NCBI GenBank assembly: GCA_012295275.1
Contig: CM022677.1
Coordinates: 16,413,325 to 16,459,407, forward strand
From: Chrysomallon squamiferum
Lineage: Eukaryota; Mollusca; Gastropoda; Neomphalida; Peltospiridae
DNA: 46,083 bases
Direction: 5' to 3'
Shown here: positions 1-10,911 of the stretch, in pieces
Numbering within the stretch: the first letter of the stretch is position 1
Layout: each line of letters starts with the position of its first letter
Notes under the pieces: generated by a model
The model's input: the letters and a program-made list of their open reading frames with translations, nothing else
Databases searched by the model: none
Told to the model about the DNA's origin: nothing
Translations under genes and position numbers: made by a program

Positions 1-1020
1 ACCGTCCCAAATCAGGTAGACTATGTGTAACCACCAGGGCCCAGGACCGCTACATACGGGTACTTCATCTACGGGAAAGAACCACCACGACAACCTCTAC
101 TGCTTCAGCATTACCAGGCTGCGTAGAATATCGGCTCAGACAGTGCGCAGTCGTTTACGCGAGGCAGGTATTCCAGCCAGACGGCCTGTAAGAAGAGTGG
201 TTTTGACTCAACAACATCGTCGACTACGACGTCACTGGTGTCTAGTGCACAGAGTCTGGCCTCAGTTACGATGGAGAATTGTCAGGTTTAGTGACGAGGC
301 TCGAGTTCTGCTTCGTCGAGCTGATGGAAGATGTTGAATTTATAGACGTCGTGGTGAATGTTTTGCTGCGAACTGCATACAGGAAGCGGACAGATTTGGT
401 GGTGGTAGTGTGATGGTGTGGGAAGCAATCTTATACACTGGAAGGACCAACCTGGTTCACATCCAAGGCAACTTAACGGCACAGAGATACCGAGATGAAA
501 TTTTGCAGCCACATATCGCTCCAATCATGAATAATGGTAACGCTGTATTCCAGCACGACAATGCGAGACCACATACAGCCTGACTCACAACAGCGTACCT
601 ACACAACAATAACATTCAGATCCTGCCCTGGCCCTCTAAATCTCTGGATTTGAACCCTATAGAGCATTTATGGGACGAGTTTGATAGACGACTGAGGCAG
701 CATCAACCACAGCCACAGAATCGTGCTCAATTGGCATTATTACAGACAGAGTGGGCCACCATTCCACAAGGTGTAATTCATAATGTCATTACTGCCATGG
801 GAAGGAGATGTCAGGCAGTTCTGGACTCACATGGTGGGCACACAAGGTATTGATATTATACTGTTATATCCTTGAACTTTAACCTTTTCAATGTAATACC
901 ATCATGATTAATGAATTGCGAAAGTGTATGTAAAATGTGAACATTCTGCTGCTTTCTGTTGATCCATTAGATAGATATTCCCAATGTCAATAAAATCTAC
1001 TTTTGCGTTTCTTTTTTTGG
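1..1020 (+). mobile_element. Tc1-type DNA transposon, decayed, 5' end beyond window
   Basis: A Tc1/mariner-superfamily transposase is readable from about position 12 to the stop at 851-853. The N-terminal part (12 to ~119) is in one frame; from ~120 the reading continues in another, so one frameshift lies near 110-123. The second part then stays in frame but is broken by TGA at 335-337 and TGA at 581-583. The catalytic D,D,E residues are all still present: D in 'FSDE', D in 'QHDNARPH', E in 'NPIEHLWDE', with 34 residues between the second D and E (the DD34E spacing of Tc1). The C-terminus ends in the usual 'GGHTRY'. An AATAAA at 989-994 and the end near 1020 are consistent with the 3' end of such an element; I could not identify its terminal inverted repeats. 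It should be non-autonomous. Confidence 0.9.
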
Positions 1021-1470
1021 AGAATATATTATATAACTATCAATTTGTAATAACCATTATATAACCATCAGCTTGTAATAACTATTATATAACCAATAAT
1101 TCTTGTAATAACTAATAATACAACCATCAATCTTGTAATAACTATTTTATAACTATTAATCTTGTAATGCCTCTTATATATCTATCAATTTTGTAATAGC
1201 TATTATATAACCATCAACATGTAATAACTATTATATAACTATCAATTTTGTAATAACTATTATATAACCATCAACTTGTAATAACTAATATATATCTACC
1301 AATTTTGTAATAACTAATATATAACTACCAATTTTGTAATAACTAATATATAACTACCAATTTTGTAATAACTAATATATAACTATCAATTTTGTAATAA
1401 CTAATATATAACTATCTATCTTGCAATAACTAGTATATAACCATCAATATAAAGTCTTCTATAAACCACC
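1020..1470. repeat. 29-bp minisatellite array
   Basis: About 15 imperfect head-to-tail units of the type 'TATAACTACCAATTTTGTAA'+'TAACTAATA' fill this stretch. The period is 29 bp in the best-conserved part (successive units start at 1321 and 1350). Two to three degenerate units of the same array also lie beside the other copies of the repeat core near 16260-16370 (opposite strand) and 37600-37690. The array has therefore expanded mainly here. Confidence 0.85.
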
Positions 1471-1690
1471 ATTATAAAAATAACATTTTGCCCGTCCCCT
1501 CTAACTACAATCTAGACCTGTCCCTGGTTTACGACACCACGCCCAGTATTAACTTGACAAACATACATTCACTCCCCGGGCTACCATCTTGTCCTTTCCT
1601 GTTGAAGTCTATGCTCTCATATCGTGGAGGGTCAGGGTTCAAAGCCGTTGCCCTGGAAACGAACAGCATAATCTTTGATGTAGCTGCTGT
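1470..1690. repeat. Conserved repeat core, copy 1
   Basis: A ~220-bp segment starting 'ATTTTGCCCGTCCC' and including 'GGAGGGTCAGGGTTCAAAGCC'. It recurs with high similarity at ~37690-37907, ~38584-38728 and, reversed and shorter, at ~16084-16215. Read on the minus strand it is open and ends 'KLILGVVS' then stop, in frame with the same reading in the other forward copies. It may be a dispersed repeat or a copied piece of the receptor gene whose 3' part lies at 36-46 kb. No coding role is supported at this position. Confidence 0.7.
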
Positions 1691-1694
1691 CCGG

Positions 1695-1741
1695 GCGACT
1701 TCTCGTAACTCAAACAAAAATAACTCGTCGAGGTACCACTG
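1695..1741. mobile_element. Solitary pogo/Tigger-type terminus
   Basis: The sequence 'CTCGTAACTCAAA' followed by 'ACTCGTCGAGGTACCACTG' matches the outer end of a pogo/Tigger (Tc1/mariner superfamily) element. The terminal GAGGTACCACTG is the reverse complement of CAGTGGTACCTC; compare CAGAGGTACC at 32227. No transposase and no partner terminus are visible nearby. It abuts the right edge of repeat-core copy 1. Confidence 0.5.
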
Positions 1742-2092
1742 TTGGCACACACACACACACATAAGTCGAAATACACACACACACCACTACACGCACACAA
1801 ACAAATACACACACACACACAAATACATACACATATATATATATATATATGTATGTATATATATATACATATTCATAAATATATATGTATATATATATAT
1901 TCATAAATATAAACTTTGACATCAACTCCACTCACACATCGTTTTACAACCAAGTATAAGAATACGCGTTAACAGAGGCGTGCAACACCAGACTATTCGT
2001 ATCACTCCGAACGATTTTATCTTTCAATAGTTCATTATATTTCGCTTGGCTGCAGGTCACCGGAGGTCACTCTTTTATCTCTCTTTCCACAG
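1742..2092. repeat. CA/TA microsatellites and short unique sequence
   Basis: (CA)n tracts from 1748 to about 1830 run into (TA)n/TATG tracts to about 1905, followed by ordinary-looking AT-rich sequence. Open frames here come only from the simple repeats. I see no gene. Confidence 0.7.
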
Positions 2093-2329
2093 CAACACAA
2101 AAATGGCTGTCGGATTAGTTAGTGAAATTTAAAACGGTCTGTAACGAAGAAGCACGCAATGATGATAATAATTACTTGTTTGCCTGTGCTTGTCTGGCGC
2201 AATGACAGTAAGATATTGTGTACAGTGAAACCACCTTGTAACATCAGATATTGAGAATAAAGATGACGTTACATCCACACAGAGAGAGAGAGGTAGAAAT
2301 GAATGATATACTAGACTTGAGAACATGTG

Positions 2330-2629
2330 ATTATATACACATTTTTGTGTGTGTGTGTGTGTGTGTTTTTTTCGTTGGTTTCTTTCTTTCTTTCTTTCTT
2401 TCTTTCTTTTTTTTCTTTATTTATTTATAACGAAGCATATCCACAATTCGGGCCCATCCTTATTCAGTTAAGGTGCAGTGAATGCTTTACATGCACACGG
2501 AAATGCCTACATGAACAGTCATATTACAGCTCTTAGAAAAAAAAAAAAAAATACTACTACTACTACTACTAATAATAATAATAATAATAAATAATAATAA
2601 TAATAATAATAACAACAACAACAAAAAAC

Positions 2630-2681
<52 letters not shown>

Positions 2682-2790
2682 TAAATAAATTAATTAATTA
2701 ATTAATTAATAAAATGTATTTAAAAAAGATATTAAATTTAGAAAATTCTCTTGAAAAAGGTTCAGTTGACCGGTGTTATGATAACTGCAC
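2330..2790. repeat. Upstream flank of unit A with TTTC, ACT, AAT microsatellites
   Basis: (GT)n at 2346-2367, (TTTC)n at 2381-2409, (ACT)n/(AAT)n from 2551 to ~2690. Non-repetitive parts such as 'CCCATCCTTATTCAGTTAAG' recur at ~7680, ~21436 and ~26660, so this belongs to the unit flank. No gene is visible. Confidence 0.7.
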
Positions 2791-2900
2791 AGTGTGTCTG
2801 TCAATCATACTGTACTGACCAAACCACGCCTCTTCCATTGACGTAGGAACAAAAAACTTTAAATAATGACGAGAAAAGGGCGCGGACATTGCAAGGAGGT
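2790..2900 (+). promoter_or_regulatory. Candidate promoter and noncoding first exon of unit A
   Basis: A block conserved in units A, B and E: 'CAGTGTGTCTGTC', then 'AAACCACGCCTCTTCC' (a CACCC/GC-like box), then the TATA-like 'CTTTAAATAATGA', ending in a good splice donor 'GGAGGTAAGT' with GT at 2899-2900. Conservation of the donor among diverged copies suggests a short 5' exon of the fucosyltransferase transcript. This is inferred from sequence alone. The downstream gene copy here is broken. Confidence 0.45.
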
Positions 2901-3376
2901 AAGTTATTTATTTATTTATTTATTTATTTATCCTTCAGTTTTTCAGTTTTTCTCTTGAGTACCTTTTATTATACCTATATTTTAATTAATTTATTTTCAA
3001 AATTCGTACTGTTTTTAAATGTTTTCTTTGCAACATCACTTGTTTAGATTAGATAGGGTTTTGTCTACAATTAATATAACAAATACATATTTTATTAATG
3101 TTTCTTCATGGAAATAAGATTTAACTAAATAAACTGTGCAAGTGAATGATATGAAGACACTGTATTAGACTGATGAAAATATGATATATATATATCACTG
3201 CACAATAGTAAATATTTGAAGTGTTCAGTAACAAAGAAACTGAAATATATTCTTTTTTCGTCTCAAATATTTAGTCAGTTTCATATCCACTTTAAATTTT
3301 AAAATCTTGCAGCTTATATATATATGTATATGTCTTAACAACATTATTTATTTATTTATTTACTATATATAAAATT

Positions 3377-3377
3377 A

Positions 3378-3433
<56 letters not shown>
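3377..3433. repeat. (ATT)n microsatellite
   Basis: An uninterrupted run of TTA triplets in the flank upstream of copy A. A longer (ATT)n occupies the matching place in the orphan module near 14435-14500. Confidence 0.9.
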
Positions 3434-3593
3434 CCAGTACTGCAAACTGGAATTAATACTTTATGGAACAAATATTTTAAAGGGGGTAATACAGTTCTTT
3501 AATTCTTAAATTAAGCGCGGAGTCAGAAAATTTCAAGAGGGTGACATTTATTTAAGAATTAAATTAAATTGATTTCATGTCCACAAATTAATA

Positions 3594-3695
3594 TCCAACA
3601 GGACTGCTGTTACATCAGTGCTTACCAAGAGGACTGCCACATTAACATTGTGTTCGTCCAACAGAACAGCTATTAAAATCCAACTTTACCACAAA
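3594..3695 (+). repeat. Leader repeats of unit A (three units)
   Basis: Three degenerate units with the motif (A)GGACTGCC/TG: 'CAACAGGACTGCTGTTACAT', 'CCAAGAGGACTGCCACATTA', and 'CCAACAGAACAGCTATTAAA'. They correspond to the first three units of the longer arrays ahead of copies B (8881) and E (27721). Here the array is cut short by the deletion that joins it to the 3' coding fragment. Confidence 0.75.
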
Positions 3696-4028
3696 CACGA
3701 CAAAGATTAGCTTTCTTACCTGAACAAAGCTATGACATATATGACGTCACGATACGGTAAATTGACGTTTCTCATAGCTACCGATGACGTCCAGTGGTGT
3801 CGAGAAAGACTGAATAAAAGTGACGTCATTGTGGTAGATAAGGGGGACGCTGGTGTTGATATGTCAATGATGACTAATTGTGATTACATGATTATAACCG
3901 AGGGATCGTTCAGCTTTTGGATTGCCTGGTTAGCTAATAGGCACACTGTGTATTATAACAACAGAGGGGATAGAGATTTTAGTCAGAAAGATTATTATTT
4001 ACCCACCTGGATTCCTTTAGGTCCATAA
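3696..4028 (+). pseudogene. GT11 alpha-1,2-fucosyltransferase copy A, 3' fragment
   Basis: Only the C-terminal ~110 codons remain, matching residues from about 286 to the end of intact copy E. The junction with leader sequence lies at ~3696, so roughly 1.3 kb (the rest of the leader plus the first ~285 codons) has been lost. An in-frame TAG at 3708-3710 replaces a Gln codon (CAG in copy E). The conserved 'TDDVQWC' and 'GSFSFWIAWL' motifs are intact, but the 'GRTGNCLFEYA' and 'HVRR' regions are absent, so no enzyme can be made. The TAA at 4026-4028 matches the stop of the other copies. Confidence 0.9.
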
Positions 4029-4141
4029 GATAGAGAGAAACGATAAAAAAGAAAGAAAATGAACTGAAATATCGAACAACTACTCATTAATTCATTTATT
4101 CATCGTTTTAGTTTTTGTTGTTTGTTAGTTTTGTCTTTCGC

Positions 4142-4172
<31 letters not shown>

Positions 4173-5001
4173 CCTTTGTAAAACATTAGAACATGATACG
4201 TATTATGTTGTAAATGAGCTAGGGAAAACAATACATTTTCTTACGCTAGTAATACGTTTTAAAAACTTTCAGCTAAATCGAGTCTGCGAAAGATGAGACG
4301 GCCTCAGTTGAATTATTCTTTTCATTTTTGTTATTTTTGCTTCAACTACTACGTTGGTGTTGTAGTTATCATCTTCATCATTTATTATGATTAATACTGC
4401 TACTACTACCACTTGTACCATAGTTATAATTCTTATTACCATTATTATTTTTTGTCATCATCATCATTACTACTATTTCTACTGCTACTGTCACGGTTAC
4501 TATTATTGTTGTTATTGTTGTTATCAGAGGCCGAAATGTAATAATGAAACAAGTAAAGAAAGAAAAAGAATATAATTATAATTATAACAACAACAACAAT
4601 AATAATATGATATTGGTAAAATAATGCATAATTAAAATCAACTCAAATCAAATCAAATCAATAATATACGTATATTAAATCTATTTAAAAAGGGGAGAAG
4701 AAAAAAGAAAATGAATCCTTAAAATAATTATAATAACATTTTCTACATTCCTCTCTCTCTCTCTCGTAAGCTAACATGTTAGGTATAACTTTGTCGTAAC
4801 CAGGAACATCTGAAATTACATCCTTTGCCATCGATCGCCACTAAATGAATAAAAGTTTGCCCGGCATGTTCCAGTTTTGTTTCACAGACTGTACACCAAG
4901 CTGCAGAAATAAGACGTAAAATTCAAGAAAATTAATGCAGATTTATATAACGACATATTTTAATAATAATTGTCTATGGCCTGTTCTTTTAACTTACGTT
5001 T

Positions 5002-5052
<51 letters not shown>

Positions 5053-5131
5053 CTCATTGATTTATTTATTGTAGTTGTTGTCATTATTTTTATTGTTTTG
5101 TGTTTGTATGTGTCAGTATACTAAAGAGAAT

Positions 5132-5190
<59 letters not shown>
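5132..5190. repeat. (CT)n microsatellite
   Basis: Nearly perfect CT run of about 58 bp followed by GTGT and (TA)n/(CATA)n to ~5286. Confidence 0.9.
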
Positions 5191-5198
<8 letters not shown>

Positions 5199-5251
5199 AT
5201 GCGTGTGTTTATATATATATACATACATACATACATACATATATACATAAA

Positions 5252-5289
<38 letters not shown>

Positions 5290-5661
5290 GTAAAATGCAC
5301 ATGATCTTACAGGGAAGTAAGCCGGTTATACAGAGCTATGTATTATTTTTTCTATTGAGAGCTCCTATGTAAGATTATTTTCTTCTTCTTTTTTTTTTTT
5401 CTTTTCTTTTCTGCACATCAATATAATCATGGATTCGTCAATTTATAGCATAACAAAGGAAGCTGGGTAATATTACTTAACTATTATGGATGACTGCTCA
5501 CGTTAAATGTAAAAGCAATAATAAATACAAAATAAAATAAAATACAAAGAAATGTGATAGAGATGTGGTTTAGGTGGATTTATTTTTGAAATCCAGATGG
5601 AATAGCATTACAAATATCTGTTTCTATGTATGTCTGTGTCTGTGTGTGTGTGTGTGGGTGC

Positions 5662-5763
<102 letters not shown>

Positions 5764-6250
5764 TTCTGTAAGACAATACTGACAAAACAAAATTAAGTAT
5801 TAAACTGAAAACTGAAATCGTTAAGGCAGCAGCGACGACGTAGGTGAGATAAAGACGCATTCACACTAGACAATCCATTTTACCGATTACTCTAGACTTT
5901 CCACAGAAAAACATGCTCATTCTAACATAAAGAACTTTGGAGGTGTTTTTGTATGTCTGTCTGCCTGTATAATGTATGTGTTTATGTTTGTGTGTTTATA
6001 TGTGTGTGGGTTTGTATGCGTATGTCATAGTTTTCAGTATGCATCTGTGTGTGCGTGTGTGTGTGTATATGTGTTTGTACATATACATATTAATTAGTTT
6101 CATTATAAGATTCTGTCTTAGTATTAAACAATTTACTACTTTGAAACTGAGTCGATTTATCAGTTACTTTGGTCTAATTTTAACAAGAACCAGATTTTGA
6201 TGTAAATAACAGTTATTAGACAAAACTACGACACAATTTAAAAAAATTAA

Positions 6251-7828
6251 AAAAAACACTGGTGAACAATCTGAATCTAGAATTTAGAATTTCGTATACG
6301 GTACATACATGAACATATAACAGATCAAATTCTGTCATATCAAACTTTTAATTTAACAGTTTCTTAGAAAATTAGTTCACTAATAATGACAAAATCGAAA
6401 ACAACAACAATAATAATAACAGCAGCAACAACAACAACAACAATAATAATCATTGTTGTTGTTTTATTTTTTGAAGAAAAAAACCTGTGTAAAACATTAC
6501 AACATGGTACGTGCTATCCTGTATATGAGCTAGGTGAAACAATACATTTTCTAACGCTAGTAATACATTTTAAAAACTTTCAGCTAACGAGTCTGTGAAA
6601 GATGAAAACATCTCAGCTCAATTATCCTATCCATTTTTCTTATTCTTACTTCAACTACTAGCATGACGTTGGCAACGACAGTGCTGTTGTTATTATTATT
6701 ACTATTTCATCATCATCGTCGTCAAGATTTTGAATTTGTTAGTAGTAGATATATGTGCATATAATAACAACGAAGCAGCCATGGTTTGCATAGCTTTTAC
6801 ACATGAACTGCGATAAACAGATGAAACATTGAGTGGGAGTTTGTAAGAAAAAGTTATTTTCTTTCTTTCTATTATTCACCACAATCTAAACATGAACGTA
6901 AAATGTTTTGCACGGTGTCGGTCATTTATGATCTGACAAAGAAAGCTGGTTAGCATTACTTCACTGTTGTGGATGACAGATATATACACTAAAGATTTTA
7001 TCAGAAGTCAAAATACAGTTGAAAGAGACAGTGTCAAGCTTTGTACCGGATGGAGGAGTACTTGATACGATACACCACAAAGTGCGTCAGAACTAATTCT
7101 GAGCGATGAAGCGGTCGCCATACTTGCAGCGTAAAAACTAGACTAGGACCGATGTAAAGGAATCCTAAGATTCATATCTAATAACATTAAAAAAAAAAGA
7201 AAAAAAAAAAGAACCCACTATATTCTGAGCATCAGTATGTAAAAATCATAAAACTATAATTCTTACAGTCTGAATTAATTAATTGATTTATTGATTTATT
7301 TATTATTTAATTATTTATTTATTTATTTTTCTTTCGTTCGTTGTCTTGTTCCTTTACTGTTTTGTTTTTGTTTCCTTTCTTTTATATTTCATGTATACTT
7401 TACTTATTCGTTTTTCTATCTATTTAAATCTTTATTCGTTTGTTTATTTATTTATTTATTTGTTAGACTCCGTAATAACAATGATGACTTCAACAACAGT
7501 GACGAAGTCAACAGTAACAACAACAACAACAACAACAACAAAAGAACAATAATAATAATAATAAATATATTTAAAACGAGTTAAAATCGAGAAGATAAAA
7601 TTACTTTGAAGATGTTGAAACTTGACAAAACTGAGAGGATTATTGTGAAATACCAAAAAACCCAGGACATCCTCTATTCAATTCTGCCCTTATTCAGTTA
7701 CAGTGCAATGAATGTTTCTTACATGAAAAAAAAAAAAAAAAAAAAAAGATTATAAAAAAAATGCTGTTAAAAAGCTTTATGAACCTGGTATCATCTGAAC
7801 TGCACACTGTTTGATCTGATCTTATTGG
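6251..7828. other. Inter-unit region of block 1 with a gene-less 3' module
   Basis: At ~6470-6720 lies a second copy of the 3' flank module found after each fucosyltransferase stop ('CGCTAGTAATACATTTT', 'TTCAGCTAACGAGTCTG', then 'CTTATTCTTACTTCAACTAC'), but no coding sequence precedes it. ~6735-6850 matches 25700-25820 and 30380-30495. (TTTA)n and (CAA)n lie near 7280-7340 and 7440-7550. No gene is visible. Confidence 0.65.
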
Positions 7829-7937
7829 ACAGTGTGTCTGTCAGTCATACTGAACTGATTAAACCACGCCTCTTCCGTTGACCGAGGAAGAAACTTTTAA
7901 ATAATAATGAGAAAGGGCACGTACATTGCGCGAAGGT
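7829..7937 (+). promoter_or_regulatory. Candidate promoter and noncoding first exon of unit B
   Basis: Same conserved block as upstream of A and E: 'CAGTGTGTCTGTCAGTCATA', 'AAACCACGCCTCTTCC', the TATA-like 'CTTTTAAATAATAATG', and a splice donor 'CGAAGGTAAGTT' with GT at 7936-7937. A matching acceptor candidate, a pyrimidine run ending TAG at 8385-8387, lies ~450 bp downstream and is conserved in unit E. Confidence 0.45.
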
Positions 7938-8464
7938 AAGTTATTCATTTATTCATTTATTGATTTATTGATTTTTCAGTTTTACAGTTTTTCTCCTGAA
8001 TACATTTATCGTAACCTATATATTCTAATTAATTTATTTTCCTAATTCGTACCGTTTTTAAATGTTTTGTTTTCAACATCACTTGTTGAAATGAATATGA
8101 AAAATATGTATTTTATTAGTGAATTCTTCATGGAAATAGGTTTTAACTAAATACACCTGGAAGTGGAATCTACTAAAGATTTTATTATAACTCAAAATAA
8201 AATGATACGCAGAGTCTCTAATACATTGATGAAAATGTGATTTCATTTTTCCGTTTTTCACTTTTTCTCTTGAGTACATTTATACTACCTGCATACTGAA
8301 TAATTTATTTTCAAAATTCGAACTGTTTTTGAATTCGTAATTTGCAACGTGACTTCTTTAAATTAGGGTTTCTTTTTTCTTCTTTAGCGAACCTTAGCGT
8401 TGTCTCAAAATTAACAACGAAACCTGTTGTAATTTAACAGTGAAAACTGCTTTTAAACTAAAAT

Positions 8465-8488
8465 AGTAATAATAAAATAATAATAAAA

Positions 8489-8533
<45 letters not shown>

Positions 8534-8544
8534 AGTAATAATAA

Positions 8545-8582
<38 letters not shown>

Positions 8583-8626
8583 CAATAATAATAATAATAA
8601 AATTTCTGATATTAGTATTATTATTA

Positions 8627-8672
<46 letters not shown>
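8465..8672. repeat. (AAT)n-(ATT)n inverted microsatellite
   Basis: A long run of AAT triplets (8465-8601, interrupted) is followed within 20 bp by a run of ATT triplets (to ~8670). The two arms are complementary and could fold as a hairpin. The matching locus in block 2 (27523-27609) is much shorter, so the tract has changed length since duplication. Confidence 0.85.
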
Positions 8673-8673
<1 letters not shown>

Positions 8674-8880
8674 TAAATGCAGTTCTTTAGTTCTTAAACA
8701 AAGCAGGGCGTGAGAGAGAGAGGGTAACTGTCAAAGGAGGACATTTAATTTAATTATTAATTATTAAAGGGGATAATACAGTTCTTTAATTCATAAATTA
8801 AGCGCGGTTAAAGAAAATTTCAAATCAGTGACATTTAATTAATAATTAAATTAAATTTATTTCATGTCCATTAATTAATA

Positions 8881-9270
8881 TCCAATAGGACTGCTGTTAC
8901 ATCAACGCTCACCAAGAGGACTGCCACATTAACATTTCGTTCGCCCAACAGAAGTGCTATTAAGATCCAACTTTCCCAAGAGTACTGCCACTCAACAAAG
9001 TCGTCCAAGAGGACCGCCATTTATTTACATCAAGCTTATGCAAGACTATTTTTATACAAGGACTTCCATTTATAAAAATCTGTAGTATACAGCAGCGAGC
9101 TTTCATTGATAAACATAAATTTTCGACAAACAGGACTGCCATTTATTAATATCCAGTCATCGAAGAGGCCAGGAGTTGTGCTACTCGTTATTATGCACAG
9201 TTCGTCTCGGAGGATTGCCACTAACTAACTTTCAGTTCGATATCTCGTCAACATCGAAGAGAACAGCCGA
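8881..9270 (+). repeat. Leader repeat array of copy B
   Basis: About eight degenerate units built round '(A)GAGGACTGCCAC' followed by 'TTATTNACATC', for example at 8909, 8976, 9006, 9130 and 9210. The array ends ~30 bp before the ATG at 9281. The first five units align one-to-one with those in front of copy E. Later units differ by loss and fusion. See the array at 27721-28250. Confidence 0.75.
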
Positions 9271-9280
9271 TTATTAAAAC

Positions 9281-10470
9281 ATGAATAAACAAAAATATGT
9301 CAGGATGTTTATTCTGATCACCATTTCAGTAATTGTAATTAATATATTTGTATACGAAGAAAACAGTGTTAACACGTACTTAACAAGTGTCAGCAAGTCG
9401 TATTTAAAATGGCGAGGGATGACAAAACAAGACAATATGTCATCGTCATTCACCTCGTACAATCTTACAGCGACAGATAACTCTAACAAAAGCGTACAGG
9501 TGGTAACAAAGAAAGATGTTCATGTTAGTTCTCCAAATACGACGGCAGCTTATAGTAACACAAGAGAAGCCGGTTCATTCGAAAACTGGGGAGTGGACGG
9601 AAATCTTGACCTTTGGGTAATTATACTTACAACGCGGCGTACAAACGAAGAAAAACATTGAACTTGTATGTTAGATGGAAACTGAAGACCGCTAATAATT
9701 CTTTAGTTACGATTCGGGGCATAGGAAGAACTGGAAATTGCTTGTTTGAGTATGCGGCATTGTTAGGAATCGCATACATGAATAACAAGAAGCCTGCAAT
9801 ATTTCCTGATAATCCGTTACTGAAGTATTTTGATTTGACGTTTGTGGAGAAGATTGACGTCAAGGAAGGAAAGTGGGTGCATGTTAGAGAGAAAAGTTAC
9901 GGAATTTATGACAGAAAGATGGAGAAGCTACCGAAAGAAAAAGTTATGTTATCAACATATTTTCAAAGCTGGAAATATTTCAATAAAATTAGCAATTTAG
10001 TTCGAGAGGAACTTACTTTTAGATCAAATATTGTCAAATCAGGTGAAGAAAAATTCATGAGATATATCTGGAATCGAACGAAACCAATAATTGGAGTTCA
10101 CGTCAGACGTACGGACGTGGTAAGAAATAAAGAAAAATACGACAAAGATCAGCTTTCTTACCTCAACAAAGCTATGAAATATATGACGTCACGATACGGT
10201 AAAGTGACGTTTCTCGTAGCTACAGATGACGTCCAGTGGTGTCGAGAAAGACTGAATAAAAGTGACGTCATTGTGGTAGATAAGGGGGACGCTGGTGTTG
10301 ATATGTCAATGATGACTAATTGTGATCACATGATTATAACCGAGGGATCGTTCAGCTTTTGGATTGCCTGGTTAACTAATGGGCACACTGTATATTATAA
10401 CAACAGAGCGGGTAGAGATTTTAGTCAGAAAGATTATTATTTACCCACCTGGATTCCCTTTGGTCCATAA
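9281..10470 (+). pseudogene. GT11 alpha-1,2-fucosyltransferase copy B, single frameshift
   Basis: Aligned with intact copy E, this is a full-length 396-residue coding sequence except for one missing base near 9611-9615 (GACCTTTGGGT where E has GACCTTCTGGGT). That shifts the frame after about residue 111. Up to there it has the short cytoplasmic tail and N-terminal signal anchor of a type II Golgi protein. After it, all GT11 motifs are intact: 'GRTGNCLFEYA', 'GVHVRRTD', 'TDDVQWCRERL' and 'EGSFSFWIAWL'. No other stop interrupts it before TAA at 10468-10470. It differs from E at scattered codons, for example an extra Glu after the anchor. Either a very recent pseudogene or a base-call error; if the latter, it encodes a second working enzyme. 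The second open part has no suitable ATG before the 'GRTGN' motif, so it could not make an active enzyme alone. Confidence 0.88.
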
Positions 10471-10829
10471 GATAGAGAGCAAAGATAAAAAAAATAATAA
10501 TAATAACTCAAATATCGAACAATTACTCATTAATTCATTTATTCATCGATTAGTTTTTGTTGTTTGTTAGTTTTGTCTTTCGATTTTTTTTTTTTTTTTT
10601 TTTTTTTACAGATCTTTTTAAAACATTATAACATGGTACGTGTTATCCTGTATATGAGATAGGAAAGCAGAACATTTTGTAATGCTAGTAATACGTTTTA
10701 AAACTTTCAGCTAAATCGAGTCTGCGAAAGATGAGACAGTCTCAGTTGAATTATTCTTTTCATTTTTGTTATTTTTACTTCAACTACTCCGTTCGCGACG
10801 ACAGTGCTATTATTGCTCTTCTTCTTCTT

Positions 10830-10860
<31 letters not shown>

Positions 10861-10861
10861 G

Positions 10862-10911
<50 letters not shown>

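Noticed and set aside
288-524. Minus-strand open frame
   Set aside because: Antisense to the Tc1 transposase relic.
1020-1470. Possible CRISPR-like array
   Set aside because: Units are head-to-tail with no unique spacers and the genome is eukaryotic; it is a minisatellite.
1488-1919. 143-codon plus-strand frame over the repeat core
   Set aside because: Runs into (CA)n and (TA)n microsatellites; the complementary strand is the one open in all forward core copies.
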